From positions 186,001 through 250,000 of the forward strand of contig JAXMFB010000005.1 in NCBI GenBank assembly GCA_046347945.1: DNA of 64,000 bases. The letters are read 5' to 3'. The notes beneath the pieces were generated by a model. It did no database searches, was not told the origin of the DNA, and saw only the letters and a program-made list of their open reading frames with translations. The first letter of the stretch is position 1, and each line of letters opens with the position of its first letter. Source of the DNA: Zeimonas sp046347945 (GTDB taxonomy: Bacteria > Pseudomonadota > Gammaproteobacteria > Burkholderiales > Burkholderiaceae_E). The position numbers were made by a program, and so were the translations under genes. This document shows, piece after piece, positions 1 through 8,462 of the stretch.

Positions 1-88
1 TCGAGCGCAGCCGCTCGACGCCGTCGGCGCTGCGCCGATACTCGACGTCGAGACAGGCCGCGACCCGCGCGTCGCGATAGGCGCTCAT
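1..88 (-). CDS. N-terminal fragment of a possible acyl-CoA (feruloyl-CoA-type) synthetase
   Basis: Only the first 29 codons lie in the window; the gene runs off the left edge. The ATG at 88..86 overlaps the TGA of the upstream crotonase (ATGA), so the two are translationally coupled. The visible start includes CLDVEYRRSADGVERLRS, which resembles the short N-terminal strand of feruloyl-CoA and related hydroxycinnamoyl-CoA synthetases before their AMP-binding domain. No catalytic motif is visible, so the identification rests on this weak similarity and on the neighbouring crotonase. The reading frame itself is well supported by the overlap. Confidence 0.4.
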   Translation of the reverse strand, partial: MSAYRDARVAACLDVEYRRSADGVERLRS

Positions 89-894
89 GCCTTGCGCACC
101 TTGCGCGCCCGGCCTTCGAGGAACGCGCGCATGCGGTCCTTGGCGGCAGGCTCGGCCTGCGCGATCGCCGCCATCAGCGACTCGACGAACAGGCCGTCGG
201 ACTGCGGCATGTCGGCAATGCGCGGCAGCGCGTGCATCACGGCGAAATTGGACATCGGCGCGTTCTCGGCGATGCGGCGTGCGAGCTCCGTCGCCCTGGC
301 CATCCCCTGCCCCTCGGCGACCCGGTATTGCGAGAGCCCCGCCTGCTGTCCCTCGTCGGCATCGAGTACGCGACCGGTGAGCATCATGTCGGCCATCCGC
401 GAGAAGCCGATCAGCCGCGGCACGCGCGCCGAACCGCCGCCGCCGACGAACAGACCCCGCTGGCCCTCGGGCAGCGCGTAGATCGCGCTGTCCTCGGCGA
501 CGCGGATGTGCGCGGCGCTGGCCAGCTCGAGGCCGCCGCCCACCACCGCGCCGCGCATCACGGCGACGACCGGCGCGCGCCCGAACTGCACCTGGTCGAA
601 CGCGGCGTGCCAGAAGCGCGAATGCGCGATGCCGCCGGCCACGCTGTGCTCGGAGAGCTCGGACAGGTCGAGGCCGGCGCAGAAGTGCTCGCCCTCGCCG
701 CTGAGCACGACCGCGCGCACGCTGTCGGGCAGGTTGACGAAGCAGGTGTGCAGTTGCGCGATCATCGGGTCGCTGAGCGCGTTGCGCTTGGCCGGCCGGT
801 TCAGCCGCACCGACGCGATCGCGCCGTCGATCTCCACCCTCAGCAGGTCGAGGCGCTGCAACAGGTCTGGGGAAGCGGGTCTCGGGGCATTCAT
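85..894 (-). CDS. crotonase / enoyl-CoA hydratase family protein
   Basis: A 269-aa crotonase-fold protein, the usual length for the family. The oxyanion-hole segments are seen at FCAGLDLSEL (about residues 71-80) and RGAVVGGGLELA (about 114-125). Only the first of the two usual catalytic glutamates is present (ALPEGQRG, about 141-148). The second position lies in a glycine run (FVGGGGSAR), so a classical syn-hydratase mechanism is doubtful. It lacks the signature of true 4-hydroxycinnamoyl-CoA hydratase-lyase. It overlaps by 4 bp a gene that looks like a CoA ligase and is divergent from a CouO-like amidohydrolase, so a role in the CoA-dependent shortening of a hydroxycinnamate side chain is inferred. 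It is cytoplasmic. Confidence 0.85.
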   Translation of the reverse strand: MNAPRPASPDLLQRLDLLRVEIDGAIASVRLNRPAKRNALSDPMIAQLHTCFVNLPDSVRAVVLSGEGEHFCAGLDLSELSEHSVAGGIAHSRFWHAAFDQVQFGRAPVVAVMRGAVVGGGLELASAAHIRVAEDSAIYALPEGQRGLFVGGGGSARVPRLIGFSRMADMMLTGRVLDADEGQQAGLSQYRVAEGQGMARATELARRIAENAPMSNFAVMHALPRIADMPQSDGLFVESLMAAIAQAEPAAKDRMRAFLEGRARKVRKA

Positions 895-944
895 GATGGG
901 CGCGCGGCAGCGGGGGAGCGGCGATCCGCGGAAGTCGGCGATTC

Positions 945-961
945 AGTTATGAGTATTAACT
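945..961. promoter_or_regulatory. inverted repeat in the divergent promoter region
   Basis: AGTTA at 945-949 and TAACT at 957-961 form an inverted repeat with a 7-bp spacer, in the only AT-rich patch of the 241-bp gap between the divergent crotonase and amidohydrolase genes. Position and symmetry suit an operator for a MarR- or IclR-type repressor. No regulator gene is adjacent, so the cognate protein is unknown. Confidence 0.35.
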
Positions 962-1135
962 ATTTCCGCCGAATCAGAACTGGGGTTTTCCCGAACCCTG
1001 GCCAGCAGCGGGACGCAGATTCTTCCAGTGCAGTGCATCATCGGGGCGTGACCGGGCGAGCCGACGGCCCGTCCCGCCGATGCTTATTGTTTGTAACCAT
1101 TGACACGCCGCTCGAGCGGCGGCCGGGAGCCTGCC

Positions 1136-2002
1136 TTGAACACCGCCGAGCTGATCGCGATCGACATCCACACGCACGCCGAGGTGTCGTGCTGGAACCC
1201 GTTCGACGCCTACGGCGAGGAATACGATCGCGCGGCCGACAAGTACTTCCGCTCCAACCGCCGCCCGACCATCGCCGAGACGGTGGCGTACTACCGCGAG
1301 CGCAGGGTCGGGCTGGTCATGTTCACCGTCGACGCCGAATCGCACCTGGGCCGGCGACGCATCCCGAACGAGGAGATCGCCGAGGCCGCCAGGCAGAACG
1401 CCGACATGATGATCGCCTTCGCCAGCATCGATCCGCACAAGGGGAAGATGGGCGCCCGCGAGGCGCGCCGGCTGATCGCCGAGCACGGCGTGCGCGGCTT
1501 CAAGTTCCATCCGACCGTGCAGGGCTTCCACCCCAACGACCGGATGGCGTGGCCGATCTACGAGGTCGTCGCCGAGCACCGGATGCCGGCGATCTTCCAC
1601 AGCGGCCATTCGGGGATCGGCTCGGGGATGCGCTGCGGCGGCGGGCTGCGCCTGGAGTACTCCAACCCGATGCACCTGGACGACGTGGCGATCGCGTTCC
1701 CCGACATGCAGATCGTCATCGCCCACCCTTCGTGGCCCTGGCAGGACGAAGCGCTGTCGGTGGCGATGCACAAGCCGAACGTCTGGATCGACCTGTCCGG
1801 CTGGAGCCCGAAGTACTTCCCGCCGCAGCTGGTGCAGTACGCCAACACGCTGCTGCGCGACCGGATGCTGTTCGGCTCGGATTTCCCGCTGATCACGCCG
1901 GAGCGCTGGATGAAGGACTTCGACGAGGCCGGTTTCCGCGACGAAGTGAAGCCGCTGATCCTCAAGCGCAACGCGATGTGCCTGCTGGGGCTCGACACCT
2001 AG
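1136..2002 (+). CDS. amidohydrolase-2 family metal hydrolase (CouO-like candidate)
   Basis: A 288-aa TIM-barrel amidohydrolase. I chose the TTG at 1136 because GGGAG lies about 7 bp upstream and the protein then starts just before the first metal motif; an upstream TTG at 1100 would add 12 residues. Metal and active-site residues are visible in order: HxH in DIHTHAEV (about residue 10), FKFHPT, FHSGHSG, IAHPSWPW, and the aspartate of FGSDFPL. The family includes 2,3-dihydroxybenzoate-type decarboxylases and CouO, which hydrolyses the beta-ketoacyl-CoA in retro-Claisen p-coumarate catabolism. The divergent crotonase favours the CouO-type role, but substrate cannot be read from sequence. Its TAG shares the palindrome CTAG (1999-2002) with the stop of the convergent MFS gene. 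Confidence 0.8.
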   Translation: MNTAELIAIDIHTHAEVSCWNPFDAYGEEYDRAADKYFRSNRRPTIAETVAYYRERRVGLVMFTVDAESHLGRRRIPNEEIAEAARQNADMMIAFASIDPHKGKMGAREARRLIAEHGVRGFKFHPTVQGFHPNDRMAWPIYEVVAEHRMPAIFHSGHSGIGSGMRCGGGLRLEYSNPMHLDDVAIAFPDMQIVIAHPSWPWQDEALSVAMHKPNVWIDLSGWSPKYFPPQLVQYANTLLRDRMLFGSDFPLITPERWMKDFDEAGFRDEVKPLILKRNAMCLLGLDT

Positions 2003-3513
2003 CGCCGGCCGCGCAGCAGCAGCACCAGCGGCAGCGCCGCGAGCGTCACCCAGGTCATCATCCGGAAGTCCTGCAGGTAGGCGAGCGTGGCAGCCTGCCG
2101 CGTGACCTCGGCGTCGAGCAGCGACAGGCCCAGCGGCGTGCCGGGATCGACCGCGCCGCTCGCGGCGGCCTGCCGCAGCGCGAAACTGAACGGCTCGATG
2201 AACTGCGCGAGGCCGGCGTGGTTGGCCTGCATGTTGCTCGACAGCTTCGTGATCACGATCGAGACGCCGATGCTCATGCCGATGTTGCGCACCAGGCTGA
2301 ACAGTGCGGTGCCCTCGGTGCGCAGCCGCGGCGCCAGCGTCGAGAACGCGATCGTCGACAACGGCACGAACAGGAAGCCGAGCCCCAGGCCCTGGACGAT
2401 GCCGGTGCGCACGACGTCCCAGCCGGTGATGTCGAGGTCGAACTGCGTCATCTCCCATTGCGAGAACGAGGCGAGCAGCAGCCCGAGCACCAGTTGCAGG
2501 CGCGTATCGACGCGCCCCGAAAGACGGCCGACGATGAACATCGAGATCATCGTCCCGATGCCGCGCGGCGCGAGAAGCAGCCCGACGTCGACCACCGGGT
2601 AGCCCAGCAGGCTCTGCAGGAACGGCGGCAGCAGCGTCATCGTGGTGAGCAGGATCATCCCGACCACGAAAATGAACAGCAGGCCGACGCTGAAGTTGCG
2701 GTCGCGAAACAGCGCCGGCTCGATGAACGGATGCTCGTGCGTGAAGATGTGCGCGACGAACAGGTAGAGCCCGAGCCCCGCGAGCATCGCCTCGACGACG
2801 ATCTCGGTGCTCGCGAACCAGTCGAGCGTGCCGCCGCGGTCGAGCATCATCTGCAGCGCGCCGATGCCGAGGCTCAGCATCGCGAAGCCCATCAGGTCGA
2901 AGCGCCGCGTCGCGTCGATCTCGGTCTCGCGGACATACAACGCGAGCCCGAACCACGCGAGCAGCCCGAACGGCAGGTTGATGTAGAAGACCCAGCGCCA
3001 GTCGTAGTACTCGGTGAGCCAGCCGCCGAGCGTCGGGCCGAGGATCGGGCCGACCATCACGCCGAGTCCCCACAGCGCCATCGCCGGACCGTGCCGCTCG
3101 CGCGGATAGGTGTCGAGCAGCACCGCCTGCGACAGCGGCACGAGGCTCGCGCCGAAGACGCCCTGCAGCAGCCGGAACAGCACGATCTGCGTGAGGTTCA
3201 TCGCGGCGCCGCACAGCATCGAGGTGATCGTGAAGCCGACGATCGACGCCATGAAGACGCGCTTGCGCCCGAAGCGCGCGGACAGGAACCCGGTGAGGGG
3301 CATGACGATCGCCGCGGCGACGATATAGGAGGTCAGCACCCACGAGATCTGGTCGTAGGTGGCGCCCAGCGAGCCCTGCATGTGCGGCAGCGCGACGTTG
3401 GCGATCGTCGTGTCGAGCGCCTGCATGATCGTGGCCAGCATCACCGAGACGGTGATCGGGCCGCGATGGGCCGGCGCGTGCGACGCGGCGCCCGCCGATG
3501 CGACGGCGCTCAT
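1999..3513 (-). CDS. DHA2-family (EmrB-type) multidrug MFS transporter
   Basis: A 504-aa, 14-helix major facilitator of the drug:H+ antiporter-2 family. Motif D1-like ALDTTIANVALPHMQ lies at about residues 32-46, motif A GFLSARFGRKRV at about 74-85, and the antiporter motif C GVMVGPILGPTLGG at about 151-164. It is the last gene of a three-gene operon (MarR, HlyD, MFS) and starts 24 bp after the HlyD stop. It probably pumps lipophilic or phenolic compounds from the inner membrane through the HlyD partner to an outer-membrane channel encoded elsewhere. The gene ends convergently with the amidohydrolase, sharing 4 bp. Confidence 0.93.
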   Translation of the reverse strand: MSAVASAGAASHAPAHRGPITVSVMLATIMQALDTTIANVALPHMQGSLGATYDQISWVLTSYIVAAAIVMPLTGFLSARFGRKRVFMASIVGFTITSMLCGAAMNLTQIVLFRLLQGVFGASLVPLSQAVLLDTYPRERHGPAMALWGLGVMVGPILGPTLGGWLTEYYDWRWVFYINLPFGLLAWFGLALYVRETEIDATRRFDLMGFAMLSLGIGALQMMLDRGGTLDWFASTEIVVEAMLAGLGLYLFVAHIFTHEHPFIEPALFRDRNFSVGLLFIFVVGMILLTTMTLLPPFLQSLLGYPVVDVGLLLAPRGIGTMISMFIVGRLSGRVDTRLQLVLGLLLASFSQWEMTQFDLDITGWDVVRTGIVQGLGLGFLFVPLSTIAFSTLAPRLRTEGTALFSLVRNIGMSIGVSIVITKLSSNMQANHAGLAQFIEPFSFALRQAAASGAVDPGTPLGLSLLDAEVTRQAATLAYLQDFRMMTWVTLAALPLVLLLRGRR

Positions 3514-3537
3514 CGGGCTTCCCTCATCCGGCTTCCC

Positions 3538-4683
3538 TCAGCCGGCGGAGAAGCCGAACAGCGTCCGGCGGTGGCCGGTGTCGATGCGCACGATCGCGCT
3601 CAGGCCGGCGCGCAGCCGCGGCATGTCGGGCTGCGGGTCGAGCCGGATCCGCAGCGGCAGGCGTTGCGTGATCTTGACCCAGTTGCCGGTAGCGTTCTGC
3701 GCCGGGATCAGCGAGAACTCGGCCCCGGTGGCCGGGCTCAGGCTTTCGACCTCGCCGCGCCAGACGCGCCCCGGATAGGTATCGATGCGCACCTCGGCGC
3801 GCTGCCCCGGATGCACCCAGGTGAGGTCGGTCTCGGGGAAGTTGGCCTCGATCCACGGCGCTTCGTCGGCGACCAATGCGGCCGCCGTGGCCCCGGCCGC
3901 CACGTACTGGCCGGGCTTGGGAAGGCGGCTCACGGTGCCCGCCAGCGATGCCCGGACTTCGATGCGCGACAGGTCGAGCTCGGCCTGGCGCAGTTCGGCC
4001 AGCGCGCCGAGATAGGCCGGGTGGCGCTCGACCGGCACGTTGGGGCCTCCGCCCAGCGCGGTCGCGATGCGTGCGAGGTCCTGCTCGTCGGCCACGACCT
4101 GCTCGGCTGCGAGCTGGCTGCTCTGTCGCGCATCGTCGAGCTTCGAGGCCGAGATGAAGTTGCGCGACGCCAGGTCGGCCTGCCGATTCTGCTCCTTCTG
4201 GGCGAACGCCAGCTTCGTGCGCGCCAGCGCGATCTGCGCCTGCCGCTCGCGGTAGCTCGCCTTCATCGCCGCGAGGTCGGTGCGCGCCTGCGCGAGCTTC
4301 GCTTCGGCCTTGGCGACGGCGACCCGGAACGGCGCCGGATCGAGCCGGAACAGCGGCTGGCCGGCGGTCACCGGCTGGTTCTCCTGGACGAGGACCTCGG
4401 CGATCGCGCCGGACACCTGGGCGCTGACCGGGACCTTGTCCGCCTTCACGTACGCGTTGTCGGTCTCGACGTAGCGCCCGCCCTGGAGCCAGACGATCGT
4501 GACGACCAGCGCGGCGATCGCGGGGACGACGACGAGCAGCAGGATGCGCAGCGCGCGCCGCCGGCCGCTTGGGCCGCTTGGGCTGTCCGGGCCGTCCAGG
4601 CCGACCGGACCGCGCGGTGCCGGAGTCGGCGCGGGCGCCGACGTCTGGCCGGGAGAGATCGCGAGATCGGGCACCTCGCTCAT
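3538..4683 (-). CDS. HlyD/EmrA-type membrane fusion protein of the efflux operon
   Basis: A 381-aa periplasmic adaptor. The start at 4683 overlaps the MarR stop (ATGA). An N-terminal cytoplasmic tail rich in Pro and Gly precedes a single membrane anchor (LRILLLVVVPAIAALVVTIV, about residues 44-63). Then comes the EmrA signature YVETDNAYVKAD, a biotinyl-lipoyl half-motif, a long coiled-coil hairpin (about 125-215) and the second lipoyl half (SLAGTVSRLPKPGQYV). It should link the MFS pump to a TolC-like channel. No outer-membrane component is in the window. Confidence 0.92.
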   Translation of the reverse strand: MSEVPDLAISPGQTSAPAPTPAPRGPVGLDGPDSPSGPSGRRRALRILLLVVVPAIAALVVTIVWLQGGRYVETDNAYVKADKVPVSAQVSGAIAEVLVQENQPVTAGQPLFRLDPAPFRVAVAKAEAKLAQARTDLAAMKASYRERQAQIALARTKLAFAQKEQNRQADLASRNFISASKLDDARQSSQLAAEQVVADEQDLARIATALGGGPNVPVERHPAYLGALAELRQAELDLSRIEVRASLAGTVSRLPKPGQYVAAGATAAALVADEAPWIEANFPETDLTWVHPGQRAEVRIDTYPGRVWRGEVESLSPATGAEFSLIPAQNATGNWVKITQRLPLRIRLDPQPDMPRLRAGLSAIVRIDTGHRRTLFGFSAG

Positions 4684-5144
4684 CGCGCGTCGGCGCGCAC
4701 GGCGTCGCCCCCATTGATCGCGAGGTTGCCGCGGATCCGCGCGAGCGTGGCAGACAGTGCTGCGGCCTGCGCGGCATCGATGCCCCGAAGCGCGTCGACG
4801 CGCACGGACGCCGCGACCTCCCGGATTGCGTCCAGGTGCGGTCGCGCCGCCGGCGTCAGGAAGAGCCGGTGCGCGCGGCGGTCGTCCGGATCGGCGCGTC
4901 GCTCGACGAGCCCGCGGGCGTCGAGCTGGTCGATCAGGCGCGCCAGCGTGATCGGCTGCACCTCGAGCAGGTTCGCCAGTTCGACCTGGCGCAGGCCCTC
5001 GCTGCGCGCAAGGTGCACGAGCGCGCGCGCCTGCGCGAAAGTGAGGACGGAGAGCCTGCCGTCCATGCGTCGGGCGAACTCGCGCCGCATCAGGCGCGAG
5101 ACGTCGGCAAGGAGGAAGCCGAGGCCGTCGCGTAGGGATTGCAT
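4680..5144 (-). CDS. MarR-family transcriptional regulator of the efflux operon
   Basis: A 154-aa winged-helix dimeric regulator of normal MarR length. The recognition-helix region is seen in RQVELANLLEVQPITLARLI (about residues 52-71) and the wing in DPDDRRAHRLFLT (about 85-97). It is the first gene of a MarR-HlyD-MFS operon, joined by an ATGA overlap. A perfect TAAGCA-A-TGCTTA inverted repeat lies 22 bp upstream of its start, the expected place for autorepression relieved by a phenolic or lipophilic ligand, as in EmrR. Confidence 0.92.
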   Translation of the reverse strand: MQSLRDGLGFLLADVSRLMRREFARRMDGRLSVLTFAQARALVHLARSEGLRQVELANLLEVQPITLARLIDQLDARGLVERRADPDDRRAHRLFLTPAARPHLDAIREVAASVRVDALRGIDAAQAAALSATLARIRGNLAINGGDAVRADAR

Positions 5145-5166
5145 CGTCGGAGAATGCCGGATTTAG

Positions 5167-5179
5167 TAAGCAATGCTTA
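5167..5179. promoter_or_regulatory. probable MarR operator
   Basis: TAAGCA at 5167-5172 and TGCTTA at 5174-5179 form a perfect 6+1+6 inverted repeat within an AT-rich patch, upstream of the MarR start at 5144. Its right half, extended as ATGCTTATT (5173-5181), recurs exactly at 1080-1088 upstream of the amidohydrolase, so one regulator might control both. Confidence 0.6.
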
Positions 5180-5366
5180 TTATAGTCCCGCACCCGCAGG
5201 GGGCCGACCTGCGGCACGGCGCCCGCCGGCGTGGGCGCGGCCGGGACGGTCGAGGCACGCCCGGCGGCGCGGGCCGACCGTTCGGCATGCCGCGCCAACC
5301 CCGGTCATCCGCGCGCGCCGCGCAGCGTTCGACAATGGACGATCCACACGGACGGAGCACGCCCGC

Positions 5367-5819
5367 ATGAAACGAATGCTGTTCGCCTCGGCGCTGGTCG
5401 CGCTGGCGGCCCCGACGCTTGCCGCCGATGTCGGCGTGTCGGTGTCGATCGGGCAGCCCGGCTTCTACGGCCAGATCGACATCGGCAACTACCCGCGCCC
5501 GCAGGTGATCTACGCGGAGCCGGTGATCATCCAGCGCGTGCCGGTCGGCGTCGTTCGCCAGCCCGTCTACCTGCACGTCCCACCGGGCCACGCGAAGAAC
5601 TGGAGCAAGCACTGCTACCGCTACGACGCCTGCGGACGCCCGGTGTATTTCGTCCAGGATCGCTGGTACGACGAGGTGTACGTGCCACGCTACCGCAGCA
5701 GCCAGGTCGTCTACCGCGACGATGACCGCCGCGGCGACTGGGACGACGACCGCGGCGGGCGCCGCGGCGACGACCACGGTCGCGGCCGGGGCCACGGCCG
5801 GGGCAAGCACCGCGACTGA
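5367..5819 (+). CDS. exported protein of unknown function with a basic/acidic Gly-rich tail
   Basis: A 150-aa protein. The ATG at 5367 gives a textbook signal peptide: MKRML, a hydrophobic stretch, and a cleavage site near PTLAAD (about residue 20). The mature part is rich in Tyr, Val and Pro and has two cysteines in HCYRYDACGRP that could form a disulphide. The last 45 residues are almost only Arg, Asp, Gly and His. Similar short periplasmic proteins with RGD-rich tails are common but uncharacterised in Burkholderiales. It stands alone between the divergent MarR operon and the convergent phospholipase-D gene. I do not recognise a function. Confidence 0.8.
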   Translation: MKRMLFASALVALAAPTLAADVGVSVSIGQPGFYGQIDIGNYPRPQVIYAEPVIIQRVPVGVVRQPVYLHVPPGHAKNWSKHCYRYDACGRPVYFVQDRWYDEVYVPRYRSSQVVYRDDDRRGDWDDDRGGRRGDDHGRGRGHGRGKHRD

Positions 5820-5830
5820 GCGCCGGTCGC

Positions 5831-5858
5831 GCCCGCTCGGTGAAGCCCGCTCGGTGAA
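5831..5858. repeat. 14-bp tandem duplication
   Basis: The unit GCCCGCTCGGTGAA occurs twice in direct succession (5831-5844 and 5845-5858), in the short gap between two convergent genes. It looks like a recent slippage duplication with no visible function. Confidence 0.8.
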
Positions 5859-5864
5859 GCCCAC

Positions 5865-7358
5865 TCAGCGCGGGCCGTCGGCAGGGTCGTCCGCTCGCGG
5901 CGGCGCAGTCGCCCGCCGGCGCAGGCGCCACGCTCGCCACAGCAGCGCGGCGGCGCTCCAGCCCGCCAGCACCGCGATCGGCCAGGACAGGATCGGCGGC
6001 CACAGCGCGGCGATCACCGCGACGACGGCCAAGCCGATTCCGGCGAACGCCATCGTCTTCGCTTCCGCGGCACCGAGCACGCGCCGGTTGGCGATCGCCG
6101 CGCCGAACGTGTTGCCGACGCGGATCGCCCCCGCCGCCAGTTGCCCGGCGCTGCCACGCGCCCCGCGTGCGCCCGATGCCCGCCCCGGCCCGTCGCGGAG
6201 TCTTCGCGCAGGCGCGCCGCCCGGCCCCGCACACCGCACGCGATTGCGTTCGACGAGCACGATTTCGGTGGACCGATCCAGGTCCGTCAGATAGGCGTCC
6301 TGCATCCGCGCGGCGAACGCCGTGTCCTCGGTGGCGACGTCGAGCTCCCAGTTGCCGAGCCAGCTCGCCACGTTCAGGTTGCTCGACCCGACCCGCGCCC
6401 AGCGTCCGTCGGCCACCGCCGTTTTCGCGTGCAGCATCGGGCCGTTCCACTCGAACACGCGCACGCCGGCCTCGAGCAGCGGGCGGTAGCCGCTGCGCGT
6501 GATCGGCGAGACGATCGGCACGTCGCTCGCGCCGGGAACGAGCAGACGCACGTCCACGCCGTCCATCGCGGCCTCGCGCAGCGCCTGCACGTAACTCGCG
6601 GTGCCGACGAAGTAGGCGTCGGTCAGCCACAGACTCTCGCGCGCGAGCGCCGCGATCAACTGGTCGAGCCGGTACAGGCCGGCGACGGCGGGCATCGTCG
6701 CGAGCACGCGCAACTCCGCCGCGCCCGCCACCGGGATCGCCGCCGCGTCGGGCAGTTCGCCGGCGGGGATCGTCGCGCCCGTCTCGGCCCACGCACGCGC
6801 GAACGCCTGCGCGACGTCGGCCACGGCGGGGCCGCGCACCTCGACGCCGGTGTCGCGCCACGGCGCGATGCCGCGTTGCGGGTCGCCGACCCAGCGCTGC
6901 CCGACGCACAGGCCGCTGACGAACGCAACGCGATCGTCGACGCACAGCGACTTGCGGTGATTGCGGCTGAGCCAGCCGAGCGGGGCGTCGAAGCGTGGGG
7001 GATTGAAGCTGCGCACCTCGGCGCCGGCGTCGCGCAGCCGGCCCCAGAAGGCGCGCGAGGCGGTGCCGAGGCAGCCGAACCAGTCGTAGATCACCCGCAC
7101 GCGCACGCCCTCGCGCGCCTTCGCCGCCAACGCGTCGGCGAAGCGACGACCCGCGGCGTCGTTGTGCACGATGTAGTTCTCGAACAGCACGGACCGTCGC
7201 GCCGAGCCGATCGCATCGAGCCATGCCGGATAGTTCTCGCCCGCGTCCCTGAGGAGACGGATCGCGTTGCCGGGCACCAGGGGCGCGCCGGCGGTCCGCG
7301 AGAACGCCTGTTCGGCGATCGCGCGCAGCGCCGGCGCGTCGGGTCGGACCGTGGTCAT
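5865..7358 (-). CDS. phospholipase D / cardiolipin synthase-like protein with C-terminal membrane segments
   Basis: A 497-aa protein with two HKD half-sites: HRKSLCVDD (about residues 133-141) and HAKTAVADGRW with SSNLN after it (about 307-330). Two such motifs form one active site that transfers phosphatidyl groups through a phosphohistidine. Unlike ClsA, the hydrophobic part is at the C-terminus (two predicted helices, about 430-475) instead of the N-terminus. Membrane-bound phospholipid exchange or hydrolysis is likely. It is divergent from the nucleoside-gate gene, with a 116-bp gap. Confidence 0.85.
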   Translation of the reverse strand: MTTVRPDAPALRAIAEQAFSRTAGAPLVPGNAIRLLRDAGENYPAWLDAIGSARRSVLFENYIVHNDAAGRRFADALAAKAREGVRVRVIYDWFGCLGTASRAFWGRLRDAGAEVRSFNPPRFDAPLGWLSRNHRKSLCVDDRVAFVSGLCVGQRWVGDPQRGIAPWRDTGVEVRGPAVADVAQAFARAWAETGATIPAGELPDAAAIPVAGAAELRVLATMPAVAGLYRLDQLIAALARESLWLTDAYFVGTASYVQALREAAMDGVDVRLLVPGASDVPIVSPITRSGYRPLLEAGVRVFEWNGPMLHAKTAVADGRWARVGSSNLNVASWLGNWELDVATEDTAFAARMQDAYLTDLDRSTEIVLVERNRVRCAGPGGAPARRLRDGPGRASGARGARGSAGQLAAGAIRVGNTFGAAIANRRVLGAAEAKTMAFAGIGLAVVAVIAALWPPILSWPIAVLAGWSAAALLWRAWRLRRRATAPPRADDPADGPR

Positions 7359-7474
7359 GGGAGCGGCCTGGGGGCGGACGGAAGCGTCGCTGACCGGGAC
7401 GATAGCCCAAAGCCGCGCACCGCGGGCCGGCGATCCGGTATCCTGCGGCGCCGATCGCCACCGGGAAGCCCTCG

Positions 7475-8437
7475 TTGACCTACCTCGCCCGACTGCTGAC
7501 TCGTAGCCGCCGCCTGTTCGTCGCGCTGATCAAGGTCATGCTGCCCGTCATGGTCGCGGTGGAGATCGGCAGGCAGCTCGGCTGGATCGATGCACTGGGG
7601 CGCACGATCGCACCGGCCATGGCCTGGATCGGGTTGCCGCCGGAGGCCGGGATCATCTGGATCACCGGCGTGTTCGTGGGCGTCTACGGTGCGATCGCGG
7701 CCTTGATCGGGCTCGCGCCCGGGCTGGAGATCAGCGTCGGCCAGTTCAGCGCGCTGTGCGCGATGATCCTGTTCGCGCACGCGCTTCCGGTCGAGCAGGC
7801 AATCGTGCGTCGCGCCGGCAGCAGCTTCTGGGCGACCGCTGCGCTGCGGATCGGCGTCGCGCTCGCGTACGGCGCAGCGGTCGCCTGGGGCTGCAGGCTG
7901 ACGGGGACCCTGGCCGAGCCGCTCGCGCTCGGCTGGCTGCAGGGTTCGGCGTTCGCCGACGACGGCGGCAGCGCGGGGATCGTGGGCTGGATCGAGAGCA
8001 CCGCGTTCTCGCTCGCCGTCACCTTCGCGATCATCGTCGGCCTGCTGGTGCTGCTCGACGCGCTGGAGCGCAGCGGCGCCACGCGGCGCATCACCGCGGC
8101 GCTCGCGCCGCTGCTGCGCGTGTCGGGGCTCGACGCGAGCGCGGCGCCCGTCACTACGGTCGGCGTACTGCTCGGGCTCACCTACGGCGGCGCGCTGATC
8201 ATCGAGGAGGCCGAGCGCCAGCGGTTCGCTGCGAGAACGCGCTTCCTCGCGCTGGCGTGGCTGTCGCTGTCGCACGCGCTGATCGAGGACACCGCGCTGA
8301 TCGTCGCGCTCGGCGCGAACATCTGGATCGTGCTGGTGGGGCGCGTCGCGCTCACGCTCGCGGTCATCGCGCTGCTGGCGCGCCTGCTCGATCCCGACGA
8401 TCGTCGCGATGCGGCGCTCGGACCGAACGCCGGCTGA
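7475..8437 (+). CDS. nucleoside-recognition (Gate) domain membrane protein
   Basis: A 320-aa integral membrane protein with about eight hydrophobic helices. The TTG at 7475 is preceded by GGGAAG at good spacing. Features of the Gate/nucleoside-recognition family are seen in the paired repeats: GVFVGVYGAIAALIGLAPGL (about 68-87) and GVLLGLTYGGALIIEEAE (about 230-247), each followed by a conserved helix. Such proteins are thought to be transporters or permease-like channels, but the substrate is unknown for this stand-alone form. It is convergent with the following dehydrogenase. Confidence 0.8.
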   Translation: MTYLARLLTRSRRLFVALIKVMLPVMVAVEIGRQLGWIDALGRTIAPAMAWIGLPPEAGIIWITGVFVGVYGAIAALIGLAPGLEISVGQFSALCAMILFAHALPVEQAIVRRAGSSFWATAALRIGVALAYGAAVAWGCRLTGTLAEPLALGWLQGSAFADDGGSAGIVGWIESTAFSLAVTFAIIVGLLVLLDALERSGATRRITAALAPLLRVSGLDASAAPVTTVGVLLGLTYGGALIIEEAERQRFAARTRFLALAWLSLSHALIEDTALIVALGANIWIVLVGRVALTLAVIALLARLLDPDDRRDAALGPNAG

Positions 8438-8462
8438 AACGCGCGAGGCGACCCCCGGTTAC

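Noticed and set aside
232..5166. A very long plus-strand open frame (over 1600 codons) across the efflux operon
   Set aside because: It is antisense to five well-supported genes, is dominated by Arg, Ala, His and Gly, and has no domain. In DNA this GC-rich the antisense frame of real genes often stays open.
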